A stretch of DNA of 64,000 nt from Flavobacterium glaciei (GCF_003350545.1 NZ_QQBA01000006.1:112046-176045), one strand, 5' to 3'. Numbered from the stretch's first letter, positions 34,310 through 43,729 are shown. Notes: generated by a model not told the origin, from the sequence alone. Numbers and translations: made by a program.

Positions 34310-37149
34310 TTAATATAGATTTTAAATGTTGTTCCTATATTGAGTTCACTTTCAACAGTGATATCTCCACCCATAGCATCAATTTGATTTTTTGTAATGA
34401 ATAATCCAATTCCTCTGGAATCTGCATTATTAGTGAATGTCTTGTACATTCCAAAAATTTTGTCAGCGTTCTTAACTAGGTCAATTCCAATACCATTGTC
34501 TGTAATTTGTAGAATTTTGTCATCATAATTAGTGATCCATTTAATAGTGATGATGGGTTTTCGATCCGGATGGCTGTATCTGATACAATTTGAAATAATG
34601 TTGTACAAGATACTCTCAAGATAAGCCGGATTATAGTTTACCATTACATTATTAGGCATGTTAATAGAAATTGAAACATCTTTTGAGTTTATTTGTTCAG
34701 AAAGTACATTTAATACATTCTCTATGTATTGTTTAAGATTTAATGATTCAGAAACTAAACCAATATTAGTCCTTATATTGATAACTTCATTTAAGTGAAT
34801 CATCGTTTCGTTTAAGGAATTCGAAACTGATTTTAATAATTGGATCATTTCATCTTTCTCTTCTTCTGTTTCTGAAGATTCGATTAAAGACATAATCGAT
34901 GCTATGTTGCTAGTATGTGACCTTAAATTGTGTGAAACTATATATGAAAAATTTAGTAATCTTTTATTTTGTTCTGTCACTAAATTAAAAGCTTCATTCA
35001 AATCTTTCTCAGCTTCTTTCATTGTCGTAATATCTATCATTATACCACGTAAATTTAAAGGTTGGTCATTTTCAGAAATCACATTAACAATATCTTTTAA
35101 CCAAACGACAGCTCCATTTTTAGCAATCATCCGATACTCAAAATCATGATTTAAAATTTTATTTGTTTTCAAAGTACAATAATCGATTGTCCATTGTTTA
35201 TCTTCTGGATGAATGTGATCTATCCAAAAAGTTTTGCTCGACAACCATTCCTCTGCGGTATAACCCAATATATTTTCTACTTTTTGACTTATAAAACTAA
35301 AATTAAAAGATTTAGCGTCACACTCCCAAACGATTCCGTCTATAGTGTTAATTAGGGATTCGATTCTTTGTTGCGATTGAAGAATTATATTTTCGGATAT
35401 TTTTCGTTCTGTAATATCTTCAGTAGAAACGATGATTCTTTCCAATGATTTTTCATACCCATGGATTACATTCCATCTTAAATTTACGTTGCGATATTCA
35501 CCATTTTTATTTTTTATTTTGGTATCAACAATTAATTGTTTGTCACCTTGTGTTATGGCAATGAGCTGTTTTGTAAAATCGCGAATAGAATCAGTATCGA
35601 TAATTTGTGAAAGATCAGATATTAATTCTTCTTTATTTTTAACTTTATGAAGGCGCAGGCAAATTGTATTCACATCGATAATTTTCACCAAAGAAATACA
35701 TTTTTGAACAACATCTGGGTGCATTTTTAAATATAGAGCTACTGTCTCAGGACTTTGATTGATAAGTTCCAATTCTTGAAGATATTTTTTTACTCCAGAA
35801 AAATCCTCTTCCCATAATGGAATAGGAGAGTCCTCAAATAAACTTTTGAATCGAATTTGACTCTTAATGATTAATTCCTCTGCTTCTTTTTTTAAAGTAA
35901 TATCTTCAACTATAGAAATAGCGCTTATTTGGTTTTTACTTTTATCTACGATTGGCGTAACATTCAAATTTACCCAAATAGTTTTACCTGACTTTGTAAA
36001 GTATCTTTTCTCCATAGAATATTCATTAATTATTCTATTTTCAAGTTTATTTACATTTATTAGGTCATTTTTAAGGTCATCAGGATGAGTTATCGATTGA
36101 AAGTTTTTATTTTTCATTTCATCCTGAGTATAACCCAGAAGTTCACAAAATTTATTATTAATTTCTAAAAAATTACCTGTTGTAATATCCACATTGGCGA
36201 TTCCTACAGCTGCCTGATCAAAAATAGCTTTAAATTTTATTTCAGAATTTAATAATTTAGATGTTTGAGTAGTTACTAAAGTTTGTAATTCCTCTGGTAT
36301 TTTTAGAAGTGTAAAGATTAAAAATCCAAAAAGTCCCGCAAGAGTGATTCCTAAAAGTCCAGGAAATAATATTTGTAAACATAAATAATTCTTATTTTTT
36401 TTTATCAAATATAATTTCCAGTCACCATCAGGGATTAATCTGTTGATACTATAATTTTTTGAAAAATCGATTTTATTAGGCAAGTAAAATACTTCTTGTT
36501 TTTTTTCAATATCGTATTTTGAAAATTGGAAGTAATATTTTGAATCATCAATATTTTTAATTCCCGATGCTTTTAAAAAAGTTTCTAACTTTATAATAAC
36601 AGCAGAAAAACCCCAAAATTTATTGTTTTGGAAAACAGGAAACCTTCCAACTATTTCCATACCGCCTTGTTTTAATTCAAAAGGACCGGCAAAATACATC
36701 TTTTTCTTTGCGATAGATTTTAATGCTTCTCTTTTAAGATGGGGCGTGGTTAAAATGTTTAAGTTTATTGCTGCTTCATTTCCTTTGTAAGGATATACAT
36801 ATTTTATAATTCCATTTGGTACAAGTTGAACAGCACTTATGTTAGGATTTGATTCTATTAATTTTTCACTTACAAATTCATAATTTTTAGGAATGCCTTT
36901 ATCATTGATAGTTAGTGCCAGAGATAAAGTAGTGGTGTAGCAGTTTTTGAGGGCTTGTTCTATATTTTGATGAACAACATTTAGTATGTTAACCATTTCT
37001 CTTTGTTCATTTTCTTTTATTATTTTGTATTGCTGTGCAACTATAAATGTTACAACATAACTCAAGAATAAAAAGGTCATGAAGCCAGTGATTTTAGGCC
37101 TTTTCAGGAACCATCTGATGAATTTAGGATATTTATTTTCAGACTTCAT
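34306..37149 (-). CDS. Membrane PAS-domain sensor histidine kinase with CHASE-type sensor
   Basis: A 947-residue sensor kinase. The first TM is near 17-38, followed by an extracytoplasmic region with CHASE features (IKYVYPYKGNEAAINL...GMEIVGRFPVF...WGFSAVIIKLE) to about 240, and a second TM near 265-285. Then come three PAS regions: about 310-430 (AAVGIANVDITTGNFLEINN), 435-590 (divergent, DSPIPLWEEDFSGVKKYLQEL) and 595-715 (IDGIVWECDAKSFNFSFIS). The kinase core has the H box FSYIVSHNLRSHTSN near 741, N box ISNCIRYSHP near 851, G1 ITDNGIGID near 883 and G2 RGIGLFITKNQ. It is coupled to the response regulator gene. The signal is unknown. Confidence 0.93.
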   Translation of the reverse strand: MKSENKYPKFIRWFLKRPKITGFMTFLFLSYVVTFIVAQQYKIIKENEQREMVNILNVVHQNIEQALKNCYTTTLSLALTINDKGIPKNYEFVSEKLIESNPNISAVQLVPNGIIKYVYPYKGNEAAINLNILTTPHLKREALKSIAKKKMYFAGPFELKQGGMEIVGRFPVFQNNKFWGFSAVIIKLETFLKASGIKNIDDSKYYFQFSKYDIEKKQEVFYLPNKIDFSKNYSINRLIPDGDWKLYLIKKNKNYLCLQILFPGLLGITLAGLFGFLIFTLLKIPEELQTLVTTQTSKLLNSEIKFKAIFDQAAVGIANVDITTGNFLEINNKFCELLGYTQDEMKNKNFQSITHPDDLKNDLINVNKLENRIINEYSMEKRYFTKSGKTIWVNLNVTPIVDKSKNQISAISIVEDITLKKEAEELIIKSQIRFKSLFEDSPIPLWEEDFSGVKKYLQELELINQSPETVALYLKMHPDVVQKCISLVKIIDVNTICLRLHKVKNKEELISDLSQIIDTDSIRDFTKQLIAITQGDKQLIVDTKIKNKNGEYRNVNLRWNVIHGYEKSLERIIVSTEDITERKISENIILQSQQRIESLINTIDGIVWECDAKSFNFSFISQKVENILGYTAEEWLSSKTFWIDHIHPEDKQWTIDYCTLKTNKILNHDFEYRMIAKNGAVVWLKDIVNVISENDQPLNLRGIMIDITTMKEAEKDLNEAFNLVTEQNKRLLNFSYIVSHNLRSHTSNIASIMSLIESSETEEEKDEMIQLLKSVSNSLNETMIHLNEVINIRTNIGLVSESLNLKQYIENVLNVLSEQINSKDVSISINMPNNVMVNYNPAYLESILYNIISNCIRYSHPDRKPIITIKWITNYDDKILQITDNGIGIDLVKNADKIFGMYKTFTNNADSRGIGLFITKNQIDAMGGDITVESELNIGTTFKIYIK

Positions 37150-37499
37150 GAATAGTGATGGAAAGTATTAGAAGACAATTTTGTTCATCAAATAAAGATA
37201 TGAAAAAATTGTTGGAGCAAACTAATTTATTTATTAACGTTATATTATTAATTTGTTTCAAAAATGTTTATTTAACTTCAAGGATATGTATTATGGTCAT
37301 TAACATAAAAATTCTTTGTTTTATTAATTTTGCCATAAATAATTTTGCTGTATTTTGTACATGTAACTTCCTAATTGTTATTATAATTTTCAAACAAAAA
37401 TAAACTACCAAACTAAAATAATTTTAATTTCAATAATAAAACCGAACTTTGCAGTGGTTTTGAGTCAATTAATAGATTCGATTATCTAAATGTAAAGTC

Positions 37500-37649
37500 A
37501 TGGGCAGAAATAACGAAAGAAATATAAAAAAGCATAACGATAAGTTGCACAAAGCGCAAGACAAAGCTAAACAAGCTGTACTATTGCGAAAAGAAAAACT
37601 TAAACAAATAACTAAAAAGTTTAATGAAGATAAGGCTTCAGAAGAATAA
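37500..37649 (+). CDS. Small basic protein (49 residues)
   Basis: Reads MGRNNERNIKKHNDKLHK...FNEDKASEE, then TAA. It is highly charged, predicted a single helix or coiled coil. It starts 15 bp before the next small gene's leader and shares its strand; the gene at 37665 begins 15 bp after this stop, so the two look like a small operon. No known family. The preceding 350 bp (37150-37499), upstream of the kinase gene, hold no convincing gene. Low length makes this call tentative. Confidence 0.5.
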   Translation: MGRNNERNIKKHNDKLHKAQDKAKQAVLLRKEKLKQITKKFNEDKASEE

Positions 37650-37664
37650 TATAAAACCCGTGTC

Positions 37665-37907
37665 ATGGAAAAGAATAAATTTAACGATGTGAAAAATGGA
37701 GTGCAGCAAATAATTGATTTTATTGCAGAAAAAAACGCCAAAGAAGCCAACAATAAATTAGTAGAAATCAGTGACGAATTAGATGAGCTACTTGATTTTG
37801 CTGAAGAAGATGAAGATTTAATGGAAATTAGCCGCTATCAAGTATTGCTTAATCAATTGCATCAAAAAATAATTGGGCTTAATGGACAAGCAAATAATCC
37901 CATTTAA
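37665..37907 (+). CDS. Small acidic helical protein (80 residues)
   Basis: An 80-residue protein: MEKNKFNDVKNGVQQIIDFIAEKNAKEANNKLVEISDELDELLDFAEEDEDL...LNGQANNPI, clearly alpha-helical and acidic. A plausible helical hairpin or coiled coil. No named family is recognised. It is between a 49-residue basic protein and ychJ, all on the plus strand with short gaps (15 and 18 bp), so co-transcription is likely. The pair of one basic and one acidic partner would fit a small complex, which is speculation. Confidence 0.65.
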   Translation: MEKNKFNDVKNGVQQIIDFIAEKNAKEANNKLVEISDELDELLDFAEEDEDLMEISRYQVLLNQLHQKIIGLNGQANNPI

Positions 37908-37925
37908 TTTTTTTTTATAAATAAA

Positions 37926-38309
37926 ATGATTGAAAATAAATGTTATTGTGGTTCCGATATAAATTTCCAGAATTGTTGCGAACCAATTATAAAAGGGATT
38001 CGAAAAGCGCCTACTGCTGAATCCCTGATGCGTTCCAGATATTCTGCTTATGCTACACTTCAAGTTGATTATTTACTGGAATCCACCTATGTTTTAGAAA
38101 GAAAATACTATTCGAAATCCGAAATACTTCTTTGGGCAACTAATAACCAGTGGCTTCAATTGCAGATTTTAAATTCCACTGAAAATACCGTGGAATTCAA
38201 AGCTCATTTTTTAGATAACAAACTTCAAAAACAGATTCATCACGAACTATCCACTTTCAAATTTGAAAATGGAACTTGGTTTTATGTAGATGGACAATTT
38301 TTTAATTAA
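37926..38309 (+). CDS. YchJ-family protein with SEC-C motif
   Basis: A 127-residue member of UPF0225/YchJ. The N-terminal SEC-C zinc motif CYCGSDINFQNCCEPII (residues 6-22) is complete, followed by RKAPTAESLMRSRYSAYA, the family's most conserved stretch, and a NTF2-like/cystatin fold ending FENGTWFYVDGQF. The C-terminal SEC-C motif found in longer relatives is absent, as in many Bacteroidetes copies. The zinc motif is shared with SecA. Function is unknown beyond a suspected role in protein handling. It is the last gene of a small plus-strand cluster. Confidence 0.92.
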   Translation: MIENKCYCGSDINFQNCCEPIIKGIRKAPTAESLMRSRYSAYATLQVDYLLESTYVLERKYYSKSEILLWATNNQWLQLQILNSTENTVEFKAHFLDNKLQKQIHHELSTFKFENGTWFYVDGQFFN

Positions 38310-38416
38310 TTTCTTTTTTATTATAAAATCCAATTACATCGTTTGTCAATGTTTTTAACTAAAAATTAATAAACGTTTGTATCGAGTACATTTTTATTGA
38401 TGTAATTTTATTGTCT

Positions 38417-39535
38417 ATGAAAAATGATAATAAAAAAGGATTTTATTTCAAGCAATACGAAGCGCCTTTTCAGTCTCCGTTTGATAAACTCTTTGGTATT
38501 TTCAAAGAATTAATCACACATACCTCAGGGGATTTTGATGAAGCGATTGACTGGTTGCGGGAATTAGACAAAGAATATAAACTTACCGATGAACAGTATA
38601 CAATCGATGATTTTATTGAAGGTTTAAAGAAAAAAGGATACATCCGTGACGAACTCAAAGAAGATGGAACTTCAGGAATTGGAATTACTGCAAAGACGGA
38701 ACGTGCGATTAGACAACAAGCTTTAGATAACATTTTTGGAAATTTAAAACGGTCTGGTAGCGGGAATCACAAAACGAAACATTCTGGAAACGGGGATGAA
38801 CATACCGGAGAATTTCGGGAATTTCATTTTGGTGATGGACTCGAACGTATTTCATTGACCGAAAGTTTACGCAATGCACAAATCAATAATGGAGTTGCAG
38901 ATTTTATGCTAACCGAAAATGATTTGGTTGTTGAAGAAACCCAATTCAAATCCCAAATGAGTACGGTCTTAATGATTGACATCAGTCATAGTATGATTTT
39001 GTATGGAGAAGATAGAATTACACCCGCCAAGAAAGTGGCAATGGCTCTTGCTGAATTGATTACGACCCGTTATCCAAAAGATACTTTAGATATTCTGGTT
39101 TTTGGGAATGATGCCTGGACGATTGCAATTCGAGATTTACCGTATCTAAAAGTGGGTCCATATCACACGAATACGGTTGCTGGTTTACAATTAGCCATGG
39201 ATATTTTGCGCCGAAAGCGAAATACGAATAAGCAAATTTTCATGATTACGGATGGAAAACCAAGTTGTGTTCGCGAAAAAGACGGTTCGTATTATATGAA
39301 TAGCAATGGTCTTGATGAATATATTGTAGATAAATGTTACAATCAGGCACAACAAGCCCGAAAATTGCACATTCCCATCACCACTTTTATGATTGCCAAT
39401 GATCCGTATTTGCAAAAATTTGTGAATAAGTTTACTGAATCAAATCAAGGAAAAGCATTTTACACCGGATTAAAAGGATTGGGCGAAATGATTTTTGAGG
39501 ATTATGAAACCAATCGAAAAAAGAAAATAAAATAG
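38417..39535 (+). CDS. vWA-domain protein of a MoxR-like chaperone pair
   Basis: A 372-residue soluble protein. The C-terminal half is a von Willebrand A domain with a complete MIDAS: DISHSM near residue 188, Thr in GPYHTNTVAGL near 260, and Asp in MITDGKPSC near 280. The N-terminal 150 residues are helical and charged (DEAIDWLRELDKEYKLTDEQ). A Gly/His/Lys linker (KRSGSGNHKTKHSGNGDEHTG, shown in part) joins them. Related vWA proteins act with AAA+ ATPases to insert metals or remodel complexes. The AAA+ partner follows 243 bp downstream. The start is ATG 38417; a TTG six bases upstream is less likely. Confidence 0.85.
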   Translation: MKNDNKKGFYFKQYEAPFQSPFDKLFGIFKELITHTSGDFDEAIDWLRELDKEYKLTDEQYTIDDFIEGLKKKGYIRDELKEDGTSGIGITAKTERAIRQQALDNIFGNLKRSGSGNHKTKHSGNGDEHTGEFREFHFGDGLERISLTESLRNAQINNGVADFMLTENDLVVEETQFKSQMSTVLMIDISHSMILYGEDRITPAKKVAMALAELITTRYPKDTLDILVFGNDAWTIAIRDLPYLKVGPYHTNTVAGLQLAMDILRRKRNTNKQIFMITDGKPSCVREKDGSYYMNSNGLDEYIVDKCYNQAQQARKLHIPITTFMIANDPYLQKFVNKFTESNQGKAFYTGLKGLGEMIFEDYETNRKKKIK

Positions 39536-39580
39536 AACTCAGTTTACAGTCACAGTTGTCAGTTCGAGCGCATTCGAGAA

Positions 39581-39740
39581 CAATGTCAATGTCAATGTCA
39601 ATAGCAGTGGCAATAGAATAGCAATGGCAATGACAATAGCAATGTAAAAGCAAAAGCAATGGTAATAGCAATAGCAATATCAATAGCAATGGTAAAAGCA
39701 ATAACAAAAGCAATAACAAAAGCAATTACAATGGCAACAA
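39581..39740 (+). repeat. Imperfect hexamer array between the vWA and AAA+ genes
   Basis: About 25 imperfect copies of a hexamer of the type RGCAAT (CAATGT, CAATAG, CAATGG, CAATAA, AAAAGC), for example CAATGTCAATGTCAATGT and GCAATAACAAAAGCAATA. It has no in-frame start of note and lies in the intergenic gap. The minus-strand frame gives a Leu-rich low-complexity peptide, not a gene. Confidence 0.85.
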
Positions 39741-39778
39741 AGGTTAACTGCAATATCAACATCAATAAAAAATAACAA

Positions 39779-41236
39779 ATGAATACTATAAAAACACTCG
39801 GAGAATTAAAAAAATCAGGTTACGTAAGCAAAAGCATTAAAGATGAATTGCGTTCTAATCTTAGAGAAAAAATCAAATCGGGAAAACCGACATTTGATGG
39901 TGTTCACGGTTTTGAAAACACCGTGATTCCAGAATTAGAACGAGCTATTTTATCTCGTCACAACATTAATTTGTTGGGGCTTCGTGGTCAGGCCAAAACC
40001 AGATTGGCACGTAAAATGATTGAATTGTTAGACGAATACATTCCATTTGTGACGGGTTCCGAAATAAATGACGATCCGTTACAACCGATTTCTCGTTTTG
40101 CTAAAGATATTATTGAAACGCATGGCGATGCTACTCCAATTTCTTGGTTGCACAGAAGCGATCGTTTCTTCGAAAAATTAGCTACACCTGATGTAACCGT
40201 TGCGGATTTAATAGGTGACGTGGATCCGATAAAAGCTGCCAATTTAAAATTATCATACGCAGATGATAGAGTGATTCATTTTGGGATGATTCCAAGAGCA
40301 AATCGATGTATATTTGTTATCAATGAATTACCTGATTTACAAGCTCGAATCCAAGTAGCCTTGTTTAATATTTTGCAAGAAGGCGATATTCAAATTCGTG
40401 GATTTAAATTAAGAATGCCGCTTGATATGCAATTTGTTTTCACGGCAAATCCAGAGGATTACACGAATCGTGGTAGTATTGTAACGCCACTTAAAGACAG
40501 AATTGGTTCTCAAATCCTGACGCACTACCCAGAAACCATTAAAATCGCCAGAACCATTACTGAACAGGAAGCAAAACTGGATGTGACTCAAAATGATATG
40601 GTTTACGTTCCTTCATTGGCAAGGGATTTATTAGAACAAATTAGTTTTGAAGCTAGAGAAAGCGAATATATTGACAACAAAAGCGGAGTGAGTGCTCGAT
40701 TAAGCATTACCGCTTTCGAAAACTTATTAAGCACCGCAGAAAGAAGAGCACTGAAATCCGGTGCTGATAAAACAACTTTGCGTTTGTCTGATTTTATGGG
40801 AATCATTCCTGCGATAACTGGAAAAGTGGAGTTGGTTTATGAAGGAGAGCAGGAGGGAGCTGCCGCTGTAGCGCAACATTTATTAGGCGATGCAATTCAT
40901 ACTTTTTTCCCAGCTTATTTTCCAAAGATTGAAAAATTAGAAAAAGAAGGTGTCAAAAATGCCTATACGGATATCATTGAATGGTTTTTTGCTGAAAGTG
41001 GTTTCGAATTATTAGATGATTGTTCGGATGAAGAATACGAAAGAATCTTGGTTAGTATTGTACCACTTGAAATTTTAATCAAAAAGTACCAACCTCAACT
41101 GGAACAAGAAGATAAATTTTTTATGAAGGAATTTATTCTTTGGGGATTAGTTGAATACAAGAAACTGAGTAAAGATCGCTTCTCCGAAGGATATCAGTTT
41201 AAGGATATTTACGGTAGTTTTATCAGTAAACTATAA
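39779..41236 (+). CDS. AAA+ ATPase of the MoxR/magnesium-chelatase type
   Basis: A 485-residue AAA+ protein. Walker A GLRGQAKTRLARKM near residue 66; Walker B region CIFVINELPDLQARIQVAL near 180 (Asn in place of the first Asp, as I recall in this subfamily); sensor region FTANPEDYTNRG near 222; arginine finger region PLKDRIGSQI near 238. The long C-terminal helical domain runs from 290. The order and the NELPDL variant match a BchI/ChlI-like family often paired with vWA proteins. It is likely to work with the vWA protein upstream as a protein-remodelling pair. Not evidence of chlorophyll or cobalamin synthesis. It has its own terminator. Confidence 0.88.
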   Translation: MNTIKTLGELKKSGYVSKSIKDELRSNLREKIKSGKPTFDGVHGFENTVIPELERAILSRHNINLLGLRGQAKTRLARKMIELLDEYIPFVTGSEINDDPLQPISRFAKDIIETHGDATPISWLHRSDRFFEKLATPDVTVADLIGDVDPIKAANLKLSYADDRVIHFGMIPRANRCIFVINELPDLQARIQVALFNILQEGDIQIRGFKLRMPLDMQFVFTANPEDYTNRGSIVTPLKDRIGSQILTHYPETIKIARTITEQEAKLDVTQNDMVYVPSLARDLLEQISFEARESEYIDNKSGVSARLSITAFENLLSTAERRALKSGADKTTLRLSDFMGIIPAITGKVELVYEGEQEGAAAVAQHLLGDAIHTFFPAYFPKIEKLEKEGVKNAYTDIIEWFFAESGFELLDDCSDEEYERILVSIVPLEILIKKYQPQLEQEDKFFMKEFILWGLVEYKKLSKDRFSEGYQFKDIYGSFISKL

Positions 41237-41259
41237 AGAACCTACTATTTTTATCACAT

Positions 41260-41307
41260 AAGTCATTTAAGAAATCAACACTTTGTAGTTTCTTAAATGA
41301 CTTTTTT
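41260..41307 (+). terminator. Terminator of the AAA+ gene
   Basis: 15-bp stem AAGTCATTTAAGAAA / TTTCTTAAATGACTT with a T run after it, 24 bp past the stop. Confidence 0.88.
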
Positions 41308-41455
41308 GTATGTAATTGAAACGGTAAATTTTTAATTTCCACGCTAAAGGTGTTAGTTTATCATTTAATTTTTTATTTATTTCAGAATCAGTCTCTAACG
41401 AATTTTATTAGTCTACCTTGTACCGTTGGCGGTATTTTCAGTCAATTCAAAAGTC

Positions 41456-42049
41456 ATGGAAAATAGCTTTGAGGATTTGATTGCCTCATATATTGAAAAT
41501 AAAGTGGGGATATGTGACCATTTTTTAAGTACTGATTTGGCCAATAATCTCAAACAAAATCTAATTGTTTTAAACCAGAAAAGCCTTCTTATGGAAGCTG
41601 GAATTGGCAACTCTGAGAAGGTTTCTTATGATGGCGCAATACGAAGCGATTCCATTTATTGGTTGGATAAAAAGCACAACAATGCATTTGAAAATGAATT
41701 CTTTGCACAAATAGAAGCTTTTATTCTTTATCTAAATCAAAGTTGCTATACGGGAATTACAGGTTATGAATTTCATTATTCTTTGTATGAATCAGGTGAT
41801 TTTTATTTAAAGCATTTGGATCAATTCAAAAATAATCCCAGCCGAAAATATTCGATGATTAGTTACTTAAATAGTAATTGGATAGAAAGTGATGGTGGCG
41901 AATTGCTTATTCATCAATTGGATAACAATCAAAAAATTTCGCCTACTCAAGGCAAAACTGTTTTCTTCAAGAGTGATGAGTTAGTTCATGAAGTTTTAGT
42001 TACCCAAAATACCAGAATGAGTATTACAGGATGGCTAAAGAGTGATTAA
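41456..42049 (+). CDS. 2-oxoglutarate/Fe(II)-dependent oxygenase
   Basis: A 197-residue prolyl 4-hydroxylase-like dioxygenase. Iron ligands: HxD in LKHLDQFKNN near residue 119 and the distal His in DELVHEVLVT near 177; the 2OG-binding Arg is in RMSITGWLK near 187. The double-stranded beta-helix pattern (YEFHYSLYESGDFYLKHLD; ISYLNSNWIESDGGELLIH) is complete. The GGELLIH strand is typical. The ATG at 41456 is preferred to upstream TTG codons because family members begin with this short helical lead. Substrate unknown: could hydroxylate a protein residue or act like E. coli PiuC/YbiX. Stands alone. Confidence 0.88.
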   Translation: MENSFEDLIASYIENKVGICDHFLSTDLANNLKQNLIVLNQKSLLMEAGIGNSEKVSYDGAIRSDSIYWLDKKHNNAFENEFFAQIEAFILYLNQSCYTGITGYEFHYSLYESGDFYLKHLDQFKNNPSRKYSMISYLNSNWIESDGGELLIHQLDNNQKISPTQGKTVFFKSDELVHEVLVTQNTRMSITGWLKSD

Positions 42050-42140
42050 TTTTTAATTTCTTTTTAAATTATGAAAATTCAAGGAAATATTCTCTGTCAA
42101 TGATAGCAACGGAAAGCACGCAAAGGAAGAAGTTATTATA

Positions 42141-42194
42141 TAAAACAAGCCCTAAAACAGCGACCACAGGAAGCTCGTTTTAGGGCTTGTTTTA
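42141..42194. terminator. Strong hairpin after the oxygenase gene, possibly a repeat element
   Basis: 18-bp perfect stem TAAAACAAGCCCTAAAAC / GTTTTAGGGCTTGTTTTA with an 18-base loop, about 90 bp after the oxygenase stop. It may be the end of that transcript. The following bases (CTGATTCCTGCGGACTTG) feel like a dispersed flavobacterial motif, which I cannot confirm. The rest of 42050-42394 is AT-rich without a gene. Confidence 0.65.
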
Positions 42195-42394
42195 TGAACT
42201 GATTCCTGCGGACTTGTAGTGAATAGCATGCCCGGACAGTAAATATAAAGTTTAAATTAAGTGTTTAGATTAAAATACTTAATTGCTTGATAATCAATTA
42301 TAAAAAATAAAATATAAGTATTAATTTTTAAAATAAGATGTTAGTACTTGTTTAATTAAAATCAAAAAAAGTAATATAAGATTTTAAATTAAAA

Positions 42395-42877
42395 TTATTC
42401 TGTAGCACATTCAACAGCAGTAAATTTAAACTTTACTCTTTCAAAATCTATAGGTGTACCTTTGACAAAATAAGTAGCTCCCATGGTAGTTTGCATTTGA
42501 CCATTGCCTAAAATGAGTTGGTCACCTCGTTTTAGAAATGCCATTGGGTTTTTAAACGTTACTTTTTTATTGTTCCCCTGAATAAAAGTGTAGCTGGCAA
42601 ATAATGTATCTCCACTGAATTCTCCAGCGATATTTCCAACTTTTTCTTCTGAATTGAAAAATTTCATTACCATATCGCCGTTAATTTTACCATTTTTTAA
42701 AGTGTTCAGTTTTAAATCTATAGTGTCATTTTCGTATAAAGCTTTGTAGCATTGAACACTTATCGGTTTTTCAACAGGAATTTCTTTAGCCTTATTGTCA
42801 TTGTCGTTTTCATTTTTTTTACAACTTTGAAATCCTAAAGAAGCAAACAGTATACAAAATAGAAGAGGAGTTTTCAT
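42395..42877 (-). CDS. Lipoprotein of unknown function
   Basis: A 160-residue lipoprotein with signal MKTPLLFCILFASLGFQSC (lipobox FQSC) and a charged Asn/Asp/Lys/Glu linker (KKNENDNDNKAKEIP). The body is beta-rich: CYKALYENDTIDLKLNTLKNGKINGDMVMKFF, GNIAGEFSGDTLFASYTFIQGNNKKVTF and FLKRGDQLILGNGQMQT, alternating Gly-turns and strands like a small lipocalin-like or NlpE-like barrel. It ends in FKFTAVECATE, with a Cys that could pair with the Cys in QCYKALY. No named family is recognised. Single gene, upstream of the decayed region. Confidence 0.78.
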   Translation of the reverse strand: MKTPLLFCILFASLGFQSCKKNENDNDNKAKEIPVEKPISVQCYKALYENDTIDLKLNTLKNGKINGDMVMKFFNSEEKVGNIAGEFSGDTLFASYTFIQGNNKKVTFKNPMAFLKRGDQLILGNGQMQTTMGATYFVKGTPIDFERVKFKFTAVECATE

Positions 42878-43199
42878 GGCACTATATTTTAATTGTTAGT
42901 TATTGCTAATTTAGTCAAAATAATGCTTTTATATTCAAAATAATATCAAATAGTGATTGTTAGTGGTTTGTGATTTACTTGAAATAGATACTTTTATAAT
43001 TATTGATCTTAAAATCAGGTATTAAATTTTCTTTCGAATGAGTTTTAATATTTGGAGACTTAGGAAAATTTTTGTTTTAGATTTATTATTTGACTTTCAT
43101 AAAACCACCATGGTTATCATTCCTATCAATGGATTGTTACACAATTAAATTCCAATTGTAATCATGTTTAGTAATTCGTACTGCAATTTTTATTACAAA

Positions 43200-43490
43200 A
43201 GTCAATGCTGATAAGCGTGCTCGATTCTGCTAGTGAGCAACCAGTTTTCAAATTGGGTAGATTTACTTTCTTTGTCGGGTTCAATATTTTAGCCGTTTCG
43301 GCCATAAAATGCACGTTAGCATAAAGAATGATATAAGTATTCACTTTCACGGCTTATAGAAAAAAAAATCTAAACTTTTGCCAACATAATCCGCATTATT
43401 CTGAATATCTGGTTCTTGATAATAATGGGGCAAAATAACCGCATTTTTCTCTTTCTATAATTCCAATATGCACTCTTTATGATTTTTTAT
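43200..43490 (-). pseudogene. nadA: Degraded quinolinate synthase (nadA) fragment
   Basis: On the minus strand the frame around 43390-43486 reads [30 protein letters not shown], which is the NadA N-terminus ([13 protein letters not shown] in functional proteins), with an in-frame TAG. After a frameshift, 43320 to 43205 reads [32 protein letters not shown], the next NadA block including the first cluster-binding Cys. About 25 residues between the blocks are missing and the rest of the gene is gone. The usual NadA makes quinolinate for NAD synthesis; this copy is dead. A working gene elsewhere in the genome is expected but not visible here. Confidence 0.8.
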
Positions 43491-43522
43491 TGGTTGTTAT
43501 TTTTAACTTCATTTGTTATGCT

Positions 43523-43729
43523 TTCCCATTTCAAATTCGAGAAACGGATTTTATAGATTACTGCGGTCAGGAAAGACTGCTTCTTAATGAAAAAACAATA
43601 ACAACTATTTTACTGCAAATGAAAAAAGCAACTCCAAAATGGATGGAATTGCTTGAAATTTCTTTTCTTAATAATGAAATGAATGAGAAGTATTTGAAGA
43701 TGTTGGAAAATAGGTTAGGGATGTTTTAA
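43523..43729 (+). pseudogene. Probable C-terminal remnant of a HipA-like kinase
   Basis: The 79-codon frame 43490-43729 contains ETDFIDYCGQERLLLNEKTI, then ILLQMKKATPKWMELLEISF, LNNEMNEKYLKMLENRLGMF. The last 45 residues resemble the C-terminal end of HipA-family proteins (helix, then W-x-x-L-I-x-x-S-F-L, K-x-K-Y-x-x-L-x-x-R). No kinase core lies upstream, where the nadA remnant is instead. If correct, it is the tail of a deleted toxin-antitoxin system. The match is by eye only. Confidence 0.4.

Noticed and set aside
37155..37403. 82-codon plus-strand frame upstream of the kinase gene
   Set aside because: Hydrophobic AT-driven composition with many Ile/Asn/Phe, overlaps the kinase leader; no family resemblance.
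38411..38416. TTG start for the vWA protein
   Set aside because: An ATG six bases later gives a normal N-terminus; the same logic set aside TTG starts at 28925, 41426, 45273 and 62444.
39432..39725. Minus-strand frame giving a Leu-rich peptide
   Set aside because: It is the antisense of the hexamer array and the vWA gene end; pure low complexity.
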